64,000 bases of DNA, taken from assembly GCF_048773025.1 (NCBI RefSeq), contig NC_133545.1, positions 83,202,501 through 83,266,500 on the forward strand, written 5' to 3'. Position numbers and translations under genes: made by a program. Shown one piece after another: positions 23,901 to 38,900 of this stretch (positions within the stretch are counted from its first letter, which is position 1; each line of letters opens with the position of its first letter). The notes under the pieces were generated by a model. That model saw nothing but the letters and a program-made list of their open reading frames with translations, did not search any database and was not told the DNA's origin. Origin of the DNA: Camelus bactrianus. Its lineage: Eukaryota; Chordata; Mammalia; Artiodactyla; Camelidae.

Positions 23901-26900
23901 GACCCGCGGAAACTGTGAGATAGTAAGTTGGATAAAGGATCAGAGTGCTGTACTTGGGCAGACTCCTTTCCTGATCATTTGCAGCTGAAAGACATGACCA
24001 GAAAACAAGATGAGTTTCATATGGCTTATCATTTGTGAGTTTCATGAACTGCTCCCAGTTCTGCAAAAGCCAGTGCCAACAGGGAAAGCATGGAACACTG
24101 GCATCCAGGAGCTGTTCTAGTTCAAATGATTCAAGATCAGCCACTCTGTCATCCAGTCAAGAAACCTTGCCCAGAGCTGCCAGCTCTTCCTCAGAAAGGC
24201 TGAGACAACGTAGCCTTCCACAGGCACAAATGGATCCCCCAGAGTTGTCAGTTCCCACGCATAATACAAGGAAATGTAGACAACAGGTTTCTCAGACAAG
24301 CTATGCCAGCTGGATTCCCAGTGTAGCTTGCTCCCAGCCCACGGCAGATGCTGTGGTGGCAAACATTTGTATGCTCGTTAGGAGTACGTGATATTATGTG
24401 CAACACAAGCTGCGATTTCAGTGCCAACCCCGCCCCACCTAGTGCTTCCCAGCCTCTAAATTTGGCATGTGTTTCTGGAGAATAATCTCCACCGGCTCCA
24501 AAGCTAGTGGTCCAAGAAAACTGACCCCTGAATGAGAACGCTAAACAATGATGTCAGTTGAGGCTGGCTGGGTTGGATTGCCTGTTCTCAAGAGCTGTCT
24601 TTCTCTTTAGCATTGTGTATTTCTCTCCTTCCGTTCATCAGTTCCGCCTACAGGAACAAAAGCCGTGCTGCTGGTTCACGTTCAGCAGGTTGGATGATTT
24701 CTTGTTGGGCAAGAAGGAGGTCAGCTGCGGACTCCCTGTAATAGTGTCAAAGTTAACAGTGATGGGGTACACATAGAACGATCTAGAACTTGGAGAAGTG
24801 GGTCATTTTATGGATGATGGGCTTGACGATGAGGATGGGGAAGGCATAGGTGAAGATGCCGTTGCTATTCAGAGACCAGGATTAATGGCTTCAGCTTGAC
24901 CTCATCACCACCTTCTTTTCCTCCCTAATACCAGGCAGCCTCCCAGGTCAACAGTTAGGCTTGAAAACTGCCAGCTGGAAAGAAGGGCTTGACTTTAGGA
25001 AAATATTTTAAACAGTAGTGCAATTAAAAAGTATATGTGTATAAAACCTTTTAATTATCATGTAAGAGGTTTTGTTTTTCCCTTTAAGCTCATACATATG
25101 AATATTGTAAGCACAAATGGATTACTAATTGTATGCTTTAAAAAAAAAAAAGACTAACAACATAGTGTAATGATTTTGGTCTTCCAGGTTTTAGTCATTT
25201 CAGGTATATTAGTGGGTCTTATTTCTTTAAAGAGCTGCTTCTTGTATAAATTTCTATAGTTAGTAGCTTAGCTGTTCAATGGGTAACTTAATATATTATC
25301 TGTTTTCTATGAATTATTCTCAGAGTTTTAAATGGATGATCTCGTAGTTTTTAGTAAAGAATGTTATTTACCTAAACTATGCTAGTAGCATCTTGTCCTG
25401 CCAGAAACTTACCAGTAATCTTAATTTTATTGCATAAAGGAAACCTATTTTAAGGGGATGTATTCCATCAATCAGAGTTAGCACCATAAAGAAAAAGCAG
25501 CTCTTTAGTGGAATTAACAGTGCTATAAAGTGTTTTATACAGGCAGTATAAAGGGAGTACTTTTATAAAATCAGAAATACTGAAAATCATTCTTCATTAC
25601 AAGAAAAGAGAACAGACCAGTAACTCTCATGAACACAGATGCAAACATTTTAAATAAGGTTTTGGCAAATAGAATCCACAATATATAAAAAGGATAATAC
25701 ATCATGACCAAGTGTGGTTTATCGTAGAAATGAAGGCTGTCTCTATCTCAACAGACTTGCAGAAGGAAAAAAATCACATGATCACATCAGTAGAATAATG
25801 AAAGGCACTTGGCAAAATCAGACCGTTTACAGTTTAAAAATCTAAGCAAAATATGAATAAAAAGAACTATGCATATCCTGATAAGGAGTATCTACAAACA
25901 AAAATCTACAGCTGAGATCACTCTTCACGGTGAAAGATCAGATGTTGTCCCCTTAAGATTAGAAAGTGCGCTAGAATGTCCATTCTTGCTTCTCCTGCTC
26001 CAAAATCACACTGGAGTCCCACCCAGTGCAATCAGGCAAGAAAAATTAATAAAACACATACAGATTGGAGAGAAAGAAGTAAAACTTTACATCTCTGTTC
26101 ACATCTGACTGTGATTTATGTGGGAAATCTAATGGAATCCACAAAAAAGCTGCTAAAAGTAATATGAGTTCAGCAAGGTTGCAAGACGCCAAGTCAGTAT
26201 ATAGAAATCAATTGTATGTCTCTATGCTCACGATGAACATTTGGAAATGGAAAGTAAAAAATTTTATTTATAATACCACTAAAAATCATTTTTAAAAAGT
26301 ATAAATCTAATAAAATAAGTGCAAAATCCATACCCTGAAAATAATAGAATGAAAGAAATCAGGGACCTAAATAAATGGGGAGATATACCATGTTCATGGA
26401 TTAGAAGATTCGTTATTGTGAAGGTGTCAGGTTTTTTTTTTTTCAAACTGATTCATAAGTTCAGTGTTACCCCATTCATAGTCCTGGCGGGAAGTTTTGT
26501 GTTTATTTTGTTTATTTATTAGAGATGACAAGATGATTCTAAAATGTTTATGTACAGGCAGGAGAACTAGAATTTTGGAAAAGAAAAAAATTGGAGGACC
26601 CACAGTAACTGACTTCAAAGCTTACTATAAAAGTACAGTAATCAAGACAGTTTCCACAAAGGCACTGAGGCATTTCAATGGAAAAAGGATGGTCTTTCCC
26701 AATAAATGATGTTGAAACAATTGGATATCGTATGCAAAAAAAAAAAAAAGAAGAAGAAGAAGAACTTTGATGACTTCCAGAGAAGATGGCACTTGAGCTG
26801 GGTTTAAAGTCCAGGTATATTTAAATACAGGCCTTGCATACCCTGCCTGGTTGTAGACAGCTGATGCAGCCTATTTAATACATACATATTTTAGAAGCTG

Positions 26901-29900
26901 CCTCTCTGCTTAAAAAAATTTTTTTTAAAGAACCTTGATTCATACCTTACTCCATATGGAAAAATTAATTTAACTGAGAACATTAACTATAAAGTAACTA
27001 AAACTGAAGTAAGCTAAAACTATGAATCTTAAACCATAAAACTTCTAAAAGAATATATAGGAGAAAATCTTTGTGACCTTCGATTAGCCAGCAGAATAAT
27101 TCACTTGAAAAAAATCCGGTAAATTGGACTGCGTCAAAATTAAGAACTTTGGCTCCTCAAAATCATTCTTTAAAAAAAAATGAAAAGACAAACCACAGAC
27201 TAGGATAAGTTGTTTCAATATTACATGTCTTACAATGAATTGTATCAGAAATATATACGAGCTCTAAAAACTCAGTAAGAAGACAACTGGGTGGGGAGGT
27301 GGGTGTAGCTTAAGCGGCAGAGCGCATGCTTAGCATGCATGAGGTCCTGGGTTCAATCCCCAGTGCCTCCATTCAAGTAAATAAGTAAATAAACTTAATT
27401 ACTCCCCCCCCAAAAAAAACCAAAAAATTCAAAACAGTATCGCTGTTCTAAGGTACACTTTGGAAAAAAACAGTTGGGCAATTTTTCATCAGGTTAAGCC
27501 TACACTTGCCATATGATCCAGCAAACTCATACCCAGGCATTTACCCAAGTTAACTGCGAACGGTGCTTACTTAAACGCTAGGACATGACTCTCTATAGCA
27601 GCTTTATTCATAATTGAATGAATTATGAATTCGTTTGAACTGGAAGCATCAGAAATGTTCTTCAGTTGCCAAACAGATAAACAAACCAGTGTATGCATAC
27701 AATGAACTACTACTTGGTAGCAAAAAGAAAGAAATTATTGATATGTACAACATAGGTGAAAAATGCATTGTGTTAAGTGGAAGCCTGACTCTAAACACTA
27801 CATATTTGTGTGATTTCATTTACATGGCATTCTAGACAAGGCAAAACTTGGGATGGTAAAAAAAATCAGTGGTTGCCTGGGGTGGGCAGGAGCTGACCAC
27901 AGAAGGGAACAGGTAATTTTGGAGGCGGTGTCTTGATTGTGGTAGTTATGTGACTGTATGTTGGTCGGAACTCATAGAACTGTACACTAAAAAGGGCGGG
28001 TTTTAGTATATGCAAAAAAAAAAAAAAAAATCTAGCTGATAGCATTAGGGAAGTCTTCATAGAGTGTAAGATGCCCTGGTCTTGAAATCTTGGAAGGCAT
28101 CCTTTCATGGACAGCAGGGAGAAGCTTGTTCCAGGCAAGATGCACAGGATTTGCAAAGACTTAGAGGGAGCAAATAGTCCTGGGTGTTCTGCACACTTTC
28201 AAGTTATTTGGAAGATCAGGAGCCTAAAGTCACACAGTGGGGGAGGCGGCCTGAGGGCGGTGCTGGGGAAGCAGGCTGGAGCCAAGTTCTGGAAGGCCTC
28301 CTGTGTTTGGTAAAGAACGCAGGCTTGGGGTTTTTTTTTTTTTTTTTCCCTTTAGTTGGTGTCTTACAGTTTGGGCGGCTGCAATGAAGCACTGCAGAAG
28401 TTTCTCTCCCACAGTTCAGAGGCTGGAAGTCAGAGATCAAGCTGGGATCTGCTAAGGGCCCCCATCTGGGCTGGAAACTGCCGTTTACTGTGTTCTCTGT
28501 GGGCAGAGAGCAGACAGAGGAAGCAAGCTCTCTCGTGACTTTGAGAAAGGCATGCCCCCACTCATGACCTCACCGCATCATAATTATCTCCCAAAGGCCC
28601 CACCTCCTAATGCCACCACATCAGGGGCCAAGGTTCCCACATAGAGCATCCTTCAGTCCATAACAGTGGGGAAAACGGAGGGCTTTGATCAGCAGAGGGA
28701 CCTAGTTTTCATCTGAAGCATCTGCTCTGGCAGGCCTGTGGACGATGCACTGGAAGGGTGAGCGCAAAAGTAGGGAGACCGGGTGGTGACTTACCACATC
28801 GTCAGGCAGGAGGCGGAGAACTGCTGGGCCAAGACCAGAGCAGTGGACACAGGAAGAGGGGCGGCCTCAGTGGCTAATGGTGACACCCAGATGACAAAGA
28901 TGAAGGCAAGGGGGCGTCGAGAGGGACATTCCCGTTTCCGTGCTTGGAAACCTCCAAGAACTGCGTTTGAGGGATGTGTAGATGGTTTTTATCCATTTGG
29001 ACTATACTGAGTTGCCATATGGTTTTTAAGAGTCAACTTGATTTTTCATTCTATTTGCCTCCAGCCTTGTACCCCAATAATGAGTAAGCTGCCACAGTAG
29101 GGTGGGGGTGACACTGCATTGGTGAGAACCCAGAAAGCCATAGTGGGGGGGGGGGCTGAGTAGAGTGACAGCTCCTGCTTTGCCCACGTGTCCTGTCTCC
29201 CCGCATCTCACCGAGCAGCTGTGGCCTCCCAGCTGCATCACAGTCACACGTCCACTGGAGGGGGGGGATGCTAGAAAGACAGAGGTACCAGACTAGGGCC
29301 AGGCGTGGCTTAAAGGGGGCGCTCTGGTGATTGGAGAGGTGGCAGAAGTGGAGAGCCCAATGCAAGGTGCCTCTTCTGTGGATGACACGGGTCAGAGAAG
29401 CTGTAGGAATGTTCTGGGGGAGCTGACTTCTCAGGGAGTGTCTTATCCGCCCTTCCATGCTGCGGCTGCTTCTGTGCTCTGGGATGGCTTCTCGTCTCAC
29501 CTGTCTGGACCCTGGCTGGTCCTGCCGATGCGGCTCTTGTTTTGCTTGGGCCGTTTCTAAACCCCGCCTTGGTCGCTTGTCTTTCAGCCGGAGAGGAAGT
29601 TCGGCGTGGTGGTCGTCGGCGTTGGCAGAGCCGGCTCCGTGCGGCTCCGGGACTTGCGGAATTCACACGCTTCCTCCGCATTCCTGAACCTGATTGGCTT
29701 CGTGTCCAGGTGAATCACGTTTGCTTTGTGCCTTGTCGTTCACAGGAGGCCCAGGGAGATGGGCCAGGCCTCGGTGCACAGCGATTCTCCAGAGCGAGGA
29801 GAGAGCCAGCCAGCTCCGGGGTCATTCCAGAGAACCGTGCAGGCCCAGCCCCACAAGATCTCAAGTTCAGACGAGTCTGGGGACTAAAGAGGGCTGGGCC

Positions 29901-32900
29901 TGCCACTGAGGTGTGCAGCGGGTCAGCCTTGAGGGGACAGCGAAGGCAGAGGCAGGCAAGATGGGCACAGGGCCCGACAGGGACAGGAGGGGGCCCAGCG
30001 AACCCATGTGGGTTGCCCTGAAAGAAGGCTCTAGGTGTGTTTCACCCGTTACCATGACAGCCGTCCCCGCAGGGCTCTGGGCTTTACAGGCATGACCAAC
30101 TCTTGGATCAATGCCCACTTCACAACCTCTTTGCAGATAAAGAAGCTGAGCCAGAGAGAGTGAGTAATTTGCCTGAGGCCACACAGCTGGAAGCAGACTT
30201 CCGTGCGGGTCTATTTGATTCCAAAGCCCATCTTTTAAACACTGTGTCTACATTCCCCCTTTGATAATTTTGAGCCCTGCTTTCAAGGATTCATTGATCT
30301 CCTGTAACTCAACCAAAATCAGACTTCTCACTGCATTTCTTCACCCGTGCCCCACCCTCAGCTGCTCCCTCCATCTCCCACCCCTTCCTCACATGCACAC
30401 ACACCAGTCACCAAACTAACGCCATGTAACATCATTTATCAGTAGGGATTGTGAACTAGAGGAGGGCCCTGTGTCGGCCAAGGTGATGTGGAGAGCAAGT
30501 CAAGTGTTTCTCTGCTTTCTAGTGCTTAAGCGAAATTAGCTAAGAACTTACCAAAGCATAGGTCATTATTGTGATGGTCCACGTAGAAGTTCTTTCAGAT
30601 TTTAATTGACGGGCCCTGCTTTCTTCCAGTTTGCCTGTCTCAAAACCTGGTCCTGCCTGAAGGATTTAAAGTAGATGTGGGGGCACTAAGGAGACCCTTT
30701 GAGCAGTCTTCCCCTCCCAGAAAGATTCTAAGGGAGCTGCACGAATGGGAGCTTGACAACCTCATTAGCCAGCCCCGTTCCTCCCACTGCATCCTACCTG
30801 TGGCGGGGGGGTCCCTTCAGGCTGGCTGCCGTGACTGCGGCAGTGGGCCCTCCCAACCTGCCCGCGGCACGTGGGAGGATGGCCAGCTCGTCCCCCCTGC
30901 TCTCCTGCACCCCTGCCCTAATCACACTGTTCCCCACCTCACATGCCCTGTTCCTCACGACCTACCTGCCAAGTCCTGTCACCTCCCCAGCAAGCCTTTT
31001 CTGAAACCCTGAACTGGGTGTTCCTTGCCTTCTTCGAATCTCCCACCTGTACCCTCAGCACAGCGTTTCTCCTGTTAGTCTTGTGTTGTTACATGTATGT
31101 GTGTACGTGTATCTTCCTCCTTCTACCAGACTGAGCTCATTGGAAGCTGAGGACTTTAATCCACTTTAATCCATCATCTTTCCTACAGCGCTTGCGCACA
31201 GGAGGCAAGCAACATGTATCGGTCAGATCGAGCAGCGTAGATGGGTGGTCCCCATAGGAAGAGACTTACCCATAAATAATGGCCTTTGGTGGCCGGACGT
31301 CCCCAGATGCCCTCTGGCTGCTGCAGCTCGGGTGGAGCTCTGAGTTGGCCGAGAGCCTCCTGCTGGCCGCCCCGTTTCCTCTGTGACAGTCCCCTTGGTG
31401 GCCTGCCCCTCTGCTGTAGCCCCTGCACTGGGGCAGTGTGCACATGGCTCCTCCTTCTGCATTTGTCGGAAGGCGCAGGGCTCCTCTCAACATTCCAGGA
31501 GCCTCTGCTCCTGGTTAATCGTGGACCCACTGCCTCTCCGGGCTTTGTCAGCTCAGCTGTAAAGGAGGCAGTGACACCCCCCTTCCACGTGACCGTCACA
31601 AGGCTATGGTGTATGTGAAGGAGCTGGAAGTCACAGAGCAGTTTGTCCCTCAAAAGTGTTAGTGTCTTGGATTTGCGTTAGGTTTGGAAGTCATGGTGCT
31701 TGGCCAAGTGCTTGACGACAGAGACCACTTCTCATGAGATAACAGGAGATCAGTTTCTTTTGTTTTAGAGATGAAGGAGTTCAGACTCCCACGTCCGACA
31801 GGCTGTTAGCGGCAGTGTCACACTCGACGCCAGGTCCCCGACTTCACCCCCGAGGCTGTGTTTCTCACTCCATGCTGGAAAATGCCCTGCAAATGGGAGG
31901 GAGGAAATTCATGTCTTCATTTCCAAAAGCTGGTCACTGGGACATCGTTGGGAGCTGGGAGAAGGACGGTGCTCATTTATTCTCAGCTGATGATTCTCCG
32001 CCTACTTTGAGTTCCCCTTGTCTGTTCTGCTCCAATAGACGAGAGCTGGGGAGCATCGAGGGAGTGCAGCAGATTTCTCTGGAAGATGCTCTTTCCAGTC
32101 AAGAGGTTGAGGTGGCTTACATCTGCAGTGAGAGCTCCAGCCACGAGGACTACATCAGGTGGGCGTCCAGGCCAGGCAGTCCCGGCTGTGCACGGTGGTG
32201 CGGGACTACGGACGTGCTCGGGCAGGCTGTCATTTTTGCAGGGGTGGGGGTATGGAGTCTTAATAATCAATGGGAAAAAATTACAATGGATCCATGACCT
32301 TTAAAAATTGTCATTTAAGATTTTTATCAGTGAAACTAATGATTATTTATTTGCATGATGAATCCTAGGACTTTTCTCTCATTGGTGCAATTAAAGGTAT
32401 TCAAAGAAAAAAAAAATTGTCTTTAAAATGTTACCCCTCACAGTGGTGGGTATAGCTCACACATGGTAGAGCGCATGTGTGGTCCTGGGTTCAATCCCCA
32501 GTCCCTCCATTAAAAAAAAAAATGTTACCCTTCACTATTGGTTGTAAACGTATAACAAAATGAAAAATAGGGTAGAACTAATATTTATTTAGTACACCAT
32601 AATTTAAAACATTGGGAAGATTAAGAATGAAAGTATTTTACTTCTTTGTAAAAAATTTATTGAGGATAGTTTGGACGGTGCCCACCTTTTCATCTTATAA
32701 CTTAAGATACAGAGCCAACATCTTTTCTGTGCCTTAGAGAACTGCCGTAGTCCTGTCAGCTGCCAACATTTTATACTTTGTCCTTTCAACATCGTGAAAT
32801 ATCGCCAAGAATATCTCTGAGGGTTCCTTTAATGTGAAGTGGATTTGCGTGAGATGAGAAAGGAAGTAATGGAGACATCAGAAAGGGGAGATCCTATGGT

Positions 32901-35900
32901 TCATAGAGCAAGAGGAGTGAAGTGTTCCCCTGCCCCACCTTTGAATGCAAAGCCTGGAGCCCTTGAAGCAGTTGGTGGGGCTGAGCCAGGAAGGAGCAGC
33001 CCCACGCGGGACCTGGCGGCCAACGAGGCAGTGCCGGCCGCCCCCTGAATCTCAGCCTCCTTCTGGGTTCTGACATTAAATTGCAGCTGCTTCCCCGTGC
33101 CTTTGCCCGGGAGTCAGCGGTTCCCCCTTTACCACACCCAGTTTCAGCATGGACAAAAACACCTTTCTTGGGGTCCCCTTCACCTTCTTTGTCACTAGAG
33201 TGTATTTCCTTAAAAAAGTGATCATGTCATTCCCACGCTTATCAAGGTGTGTTCCCTAGAATATCTGGAGACTAAAAGCCAAACTCCAGAGCACAGCATT
33301 CCGGGTCCTTCACAGGTACTTTTATGATCATTGCCCTCCACTCCTCATAGCCCGCCCTGCTGCCATGCTGAAATTCACACCATGTCCCCGCGGACAAAGC
33401 CGCATAAAACACCCAAGCCCCCACATTGACAGCTCAAAGTGAGACATCCTCAACACCCGGACGATGCCTGTTCCCACTTTGAGACCCACTTTTCAGACCA
33501 CCTCAGGCGGAGCTGGCTGCTGTGGGTTCTCTTGTCTTTATTTATAGCTGTCATGCGGGCATAGGCAATTTACCTGTTAACATGGCTGTATTTCTCCTCC
33601 GGAGTAACCAGTAAAGGGTACCTACTTGAATACATGAGTGGCTGAGTGGGTGAATCTTCAAATGTTCACATAACTAGAAAGCCTTTATCTTACTGCTTAG
33701 CAGAAAATGACGCGAGGTACAGTATGGCCTTACCGTCCAGCCCTGACTCTCAGTCTCATTCCATCATGACACATTGACATGGAGGTTTTTGTGCATTGAT
33801 GACATTCTGTTCTCTGTCCCACAGGGTACTTAAATGAAGCTTATTTAAAGTGCATTTTCTCTGCATTTCTCTCTTTTTCCCAAAGGCAGTTCCTTAATGC
33901 TGGCAAGCATGTCCTTGTGGAATATCCTATGACACTGTCTTGGGCAGCAGCTAAGGACCTGTGGGAGCTGGCTGAGCAGAAAGGTGACGTATGTTCCATG
34001 CATCCAGAGCACAGACCCTCTTCCTAAGAGTTTCTGACTCTAAGATTTCTGTGGTACCATCTTTATGCCTTTAAACTTAACCCCATCTCAGATATGTTAC
34101 TGGTCCCATGGGCTCCCAACCCCCACCATACTGTAGGCACATACAAGGGATGGGGGGTGTGGAGGGCAGAGGAATGGGTAGGAGTTTGCAAACTTCTGTT
34201 CAAGACTTATCAGCTTCTCTGACTAATGACAAATATGAATTAGCTACCACCTATGCTAGTGTCATATTATTTTGGTTTTATTCATATGATATTTATATTG
34301 CTATTGGAAAAATGCCCAGATCTGAATAATTGATTATATGTGCATACTTTGTAGTCTTGGTTGTTTCTCAAGAGGAGTACCATTTATTAAATATTTATTA
34401 CACGCTAGGAACTTGGAAACTCTGCGAAACACTTCATATTTTACTTAATTCCCTTAAAAATCCTTGGAGGGAGGTATTTCCCCTAGTTTATGTATGGGAA
34501 TCCGTAGCTTAAAGAGTTAAAAAAATTTGTGCCTGATCACAAAGTTAGTAACATGACTACAAAATGGGAGGTGGAGGTTTGATTGCGATTTCTTTGGGCT
34601 CTGAGGTCCACATTTGTTTCTCTGAGCCATGCTGCCCTCTGGAGATTTTTATGTTTTTACAGTAATTGGACAAGTCCCTCTATGGAGGCAACTAGAACTA
34701 TCTAGAATGTGTAGGGATTAAAGGAGCTAGTTAAATGAAGTTTAAGTCACAAACTCTGTTTCAACATTGGCTATTTAAAATCTTCAATGTATGAGCAAAG
34801 TATGGTGAACAGTTACAATGAAAATCCGCAAAGAAAGCACCTTGTCCTTATCACCAGTGTAGACGGATCACACTATCGAAACTCTTGATTGCCTTTCTCT
34901 AGAACTGAGCTGCTCTGCTGGAGGGCAGAGCCCATCTTTCCTCTCTGTAGTCCAGCAGCTAAACCTAAACACTGCCTAGAACTTCGTAGGCCTTCAGTAG
35001 GTGCTCATTGAATGAAAAGATGGATGAATGACTATTGAAATGAACAAGATTTGGGGAGCTTTGGGGCCATCAACTTTGTATAATATTTCTCATGGTAAAA
35101 ATGTCTGTGGACAGAGTACAAGACGCCAAAGATTTCTTGCTAATTGTAAAGGTTGTCGCAGACCTTCAATTTGTAAAAAATGCAGTATTTGCCCAGTGCA
35201 GTAAAGCAAAGTGCGATGAAATGAGGTATCCCTGTAAATGATCACGAGGAATACAAAGAAGCAGGGGAACACAGGCCACTCAAAGGTATGAAATGAATCT
35301 CCAGAAACCAACCTTAAAGAAATGTAGATCTAGGAATTACCAGAATAACTGTTTCAAAGATGCTTAGTCAGCTAAAAGAAAACACAGACAAACAAATGAA
35401 GTTAGGAAAACAGTGCATGAACAAAGTTAAATTCTATCAGCAAAGAAATGTAAATTATAGAAAAGAGCCAAACGAATTCTGAGGCTGAAGAATAAAATAA
35501 CTGAATTGGAAAATTCACTAAGAAGGGTTCAGCAGCAAATTTGATCAAGCAGAAAAAAGAATTGGCAAACTTGAAGATGGATCATTTGAAATTTGAGTCA
35601 AAGGAGCAAAAAGGAAAAAGAATGAAGAAAGCTTAAGGGACTTAGAGGACACCATCAAGCAGATGAATGTATATATTATGCAAGTCACAGAAGGAGATGA
35701 GAGCAAGAAAGGATAGAGAGCTGATTTGAAGAAATTATGGCTGAAAAATTCTAAATTTGGGGAAGGAAATGGAATACAAATTCACGACACTCAATGAACT
35801 CTGAGTAGAGTAAATCCAGAGAGCCACACCAAGACACCTAATGATCACACTGTCAGAAGTCACAGATAAAGGCAGAATCTTGAGAAAAGTGACTCATTAT

Positions 35901-38900
35901 GCACGAAGGAGCTCCTAGAAGATCATCAGCAGAATTCTCAGCAAAAACCTTGCAGGCAAGAAGGGAGTAGGATGATATATTTCAAGTGTTGAAAGTGCCA
36001 ACCAAGAATACTATATCCAGCAAAACTGTCCTTCAGAAATGAAGGTGAAATCAAGACTTTGCCATACAAACAAAAGCAGAAGGAGTTAATCTCTACTAGA
36101 CTTTGATAATGGAGTCCTTCAAATTGAAACAAAGGGATGCTAGACAGCAACATGAAATAAAAGGCTCTCTGGTAAATGTAAGTATAAAGATAAATATAGA
36201 ATCTTGTGATATTTTGTTGGCACATCAATCACTTTAAATTTGGTATAGAATTAAAAAGACAAAGCATAAAAATAACTATAAATCTATGTTAATGGATATA
36301 TAATGTAAAAAGATGTAACTTGTGATATGAGTAACATACAGTGGGGCTGTTAGAAATGTAAAGGAATAGAATTTTGTTTGCAATTGAAGTTGTCTGTTTA
36401 GACTATAATAACTTTAAGATGTCTTACATAATCCCTATAGTAACTACATAAAAATACCGATAGAAGATACACAAAAGGAATGAGAAAAGTGACAAAGCAT
36501 GTCACCCACCACAAAAAAAAAAAGTCAAAACAAAAAGACAGTAAGAGAAAACAAAAAGGACAAAATGCTGTAAGAGTATATAGACAACAGTTAACAAAAT
36601 GGTATTAAGTCTTTTCCTATCAGTAATTACTTCAAATGTAGATAGATTTAACTCCCCAATCAAAAGAAATAGATTGGCTCAGTGGATAAAAAACAAAATC
36701 CAACTATATATTATCTACAAGAGCCTTTAGATCAAAGATACATATGGACTAAAAGTGAAAGGACTGAAAAAGATATTCCATGCAAATTGTAACCAAAAGA
36801 GGGCAGAGATGGCCATACTTGTATCAAATAAAATAGGCTTTAAGTCAAAAAATGTCATAAGAGATGTAGAACATTATATAATGAGAAACATTAGGGTCAG
36901 TTCACCTAACATCATAGCTCCCAAATATATGAAGCAAATATTAACAGACTGAGGGAACACAATATTAGGAGACTTCAATACCCTACTTTTAGTAGGTTAG
37001 GAAACCAGACAAGATCAAAATGGAAAACAGAAGACTTAACAACACTACAGATCAATTGAACCTAACAGACATACAGAACATACCACCCAGTAACAGAATA
37101 TGCATTCTTCTCAAGTGCACATGGGTCATTCTCCAGAATAAACCACATGTAGGCCACAATAAGTCTTAAACTTAGAAAGATTGACATCATACCAAGTATC
37201 CTTCAAACACAGTGGAATGAAACTAGAAATCAACAGCAGAAGGAAAACTGGAAAACCCACAAACACATGAGTATTAACACACTGTCAAAACGGCCAGTGG
37301 GTGAAAGAAACAAAGCATAAGGGAAATAAGAAAATATCTTGAGAAAATGAAAAATAAAATACAACATCCCAAAATTTATGGGAAGCAGTGAAAGCAGTCC
37401 TAAGAAAGAAGTGTATAGTGGTAAACACTTACATTAAACAAGAAGAAAGAGTTCAAGTCAGCAAGCTGACTTTACACTCAAGGAACTAGAAGAAGACCAA
37501 ACTAAATCAAAAGTTAGCAAAAAAAGGAAATAATAAAGATTAGAATAGAAATAAATAAAATAGAGAATAGAAAAACAATAGGAAAAAAATCAAAGAAACT
37601 AACAGTTGGTTTTTGAAAATACAAACAAAATTGACAAACCCTTGGCTGGATTGAACCAAGAAGGAAAGAGAAGATTCAAATAAAATCAGAAATGAAAGAG
37701 GAGTCATTACAACAGATGCCACAGAAATAAATGGATTATAAGAGAATACTATGAACAATTATACTCTAACAATTAGATAACCTAGAAGAAATTGATAAAT
37801 TCCTACAAATAGACAAAATACCAAACAGAATCATAAAGAAATAAAAATCTGTATAGACCTATAACTAGTATCTAGGAAAATGCAACAGTAATCAAAACCT
37901 CCCAACTAGAAAAGCCCAGGACCATATGGCTTCACTGGAGAATTCTACCAAACATTTATAGAAGAATCAACGCCAATTATCTTCAGAAATTTCCCCTAAA
38001 TGGAAAAGAACACTTCCAAACTTATTTTATGAGGCCGGCACTACCTTGATACCAAAGCCAAAGGCACCACAAGAAAACTATAGACCAATATTCCTAATGA
38101 ATATAGATGCAGAAATTCTCAACAAAATACTAGCAAACCAAATTCAACTGCATATCAAAAGGATTATACGTGATGATCAAGTAGGATTTTTTTCCTGGAA
38201 TGCAAGAATGGGTCAACATATGAAAACCAATCAATGTAGTGTATATACATACCACTTTAATAGAATGAACAAACTCCACAGGATCATCTCAGTTGACACA
38301 GAAAAAGCGTTTGCAAAATTCACCACCCTTTTGTGATTAAAAAAAAAAAAGAACGCTCAACAACTTGGAATAGAAAGAAACCACCCCGTCATAATAGAAG
38401 CCATATATAAAAAGCCCATAGCTAACATACTCAGTGGTGAAACACTGAAAGCTTCTCCTCCAAGATCAGCAAACAAGGTAAGGATGCCCATTTTCACCAC
38501 TTCTGTTCAACATAGTACTGGAAGTTGGAGCCAGAGCAATTAGGCAAGAAAAAGAAATGCCAGGCATCCAAATCAGAAAGGAAGAGGTGAAGTTGTCTCT
38601 AAATGCAGATGACACGCTTTTATATATAGATAACCCTGAAGACTTTATCAAAAAACCTGTTAGAACTAATAAATTCAGTGAAGTTGCAGAATACAAAATA
38701 AGCATATAGAGATCAGTGTGTTTCTGTATACTAAAAATGAGTTGTCTGGATAGAAATCAAGAAACCAGTCCCATTTACAGTGGGGTTTTTTGTAAAATAA
38801 AATATTTGGGAATATACCAAACCAAGGTGGCAAAAGACTTGTACACTGAAAACTGCAAAACATTGCTGAAAAACACTAAGGAAGACACAGATGAATGGAA

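Larger units (their letters stand above)
21900..28036 (+). mobile_element. Long sense L1 (ORF2 and 3' end) with nested insertions
   Basis: It begins in the ORF1-ORF2 spacer (ctacaaaaagttacagctgt), passes through endonuclease and RT text (aggcagagatggttaggttg; ctctcatgaacacagatgc; tcagtatatagaaatcaatt), the ORF2 C terminus ([13 protein letters not shown] at about 26600) and the 3' end with poly(A) at 28013-28030. Many stops are present. An insert at about 23635-25585, a 157-bp insert at 26772-26928 and a SINE at 27294-27427 interrupt it. Confidence 0.8.

Noticed and set aside
31815-32297. 160-codon open frame as a separate gene
   Set aside because: It contains BLVRA exon 4 in frame and simply reads on into the introns.
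38046-38336. Host gene for a reverse transcriptase
   Set aside because: It is the RT part of an inactive L1 ORF2; surrounding frames are broken.
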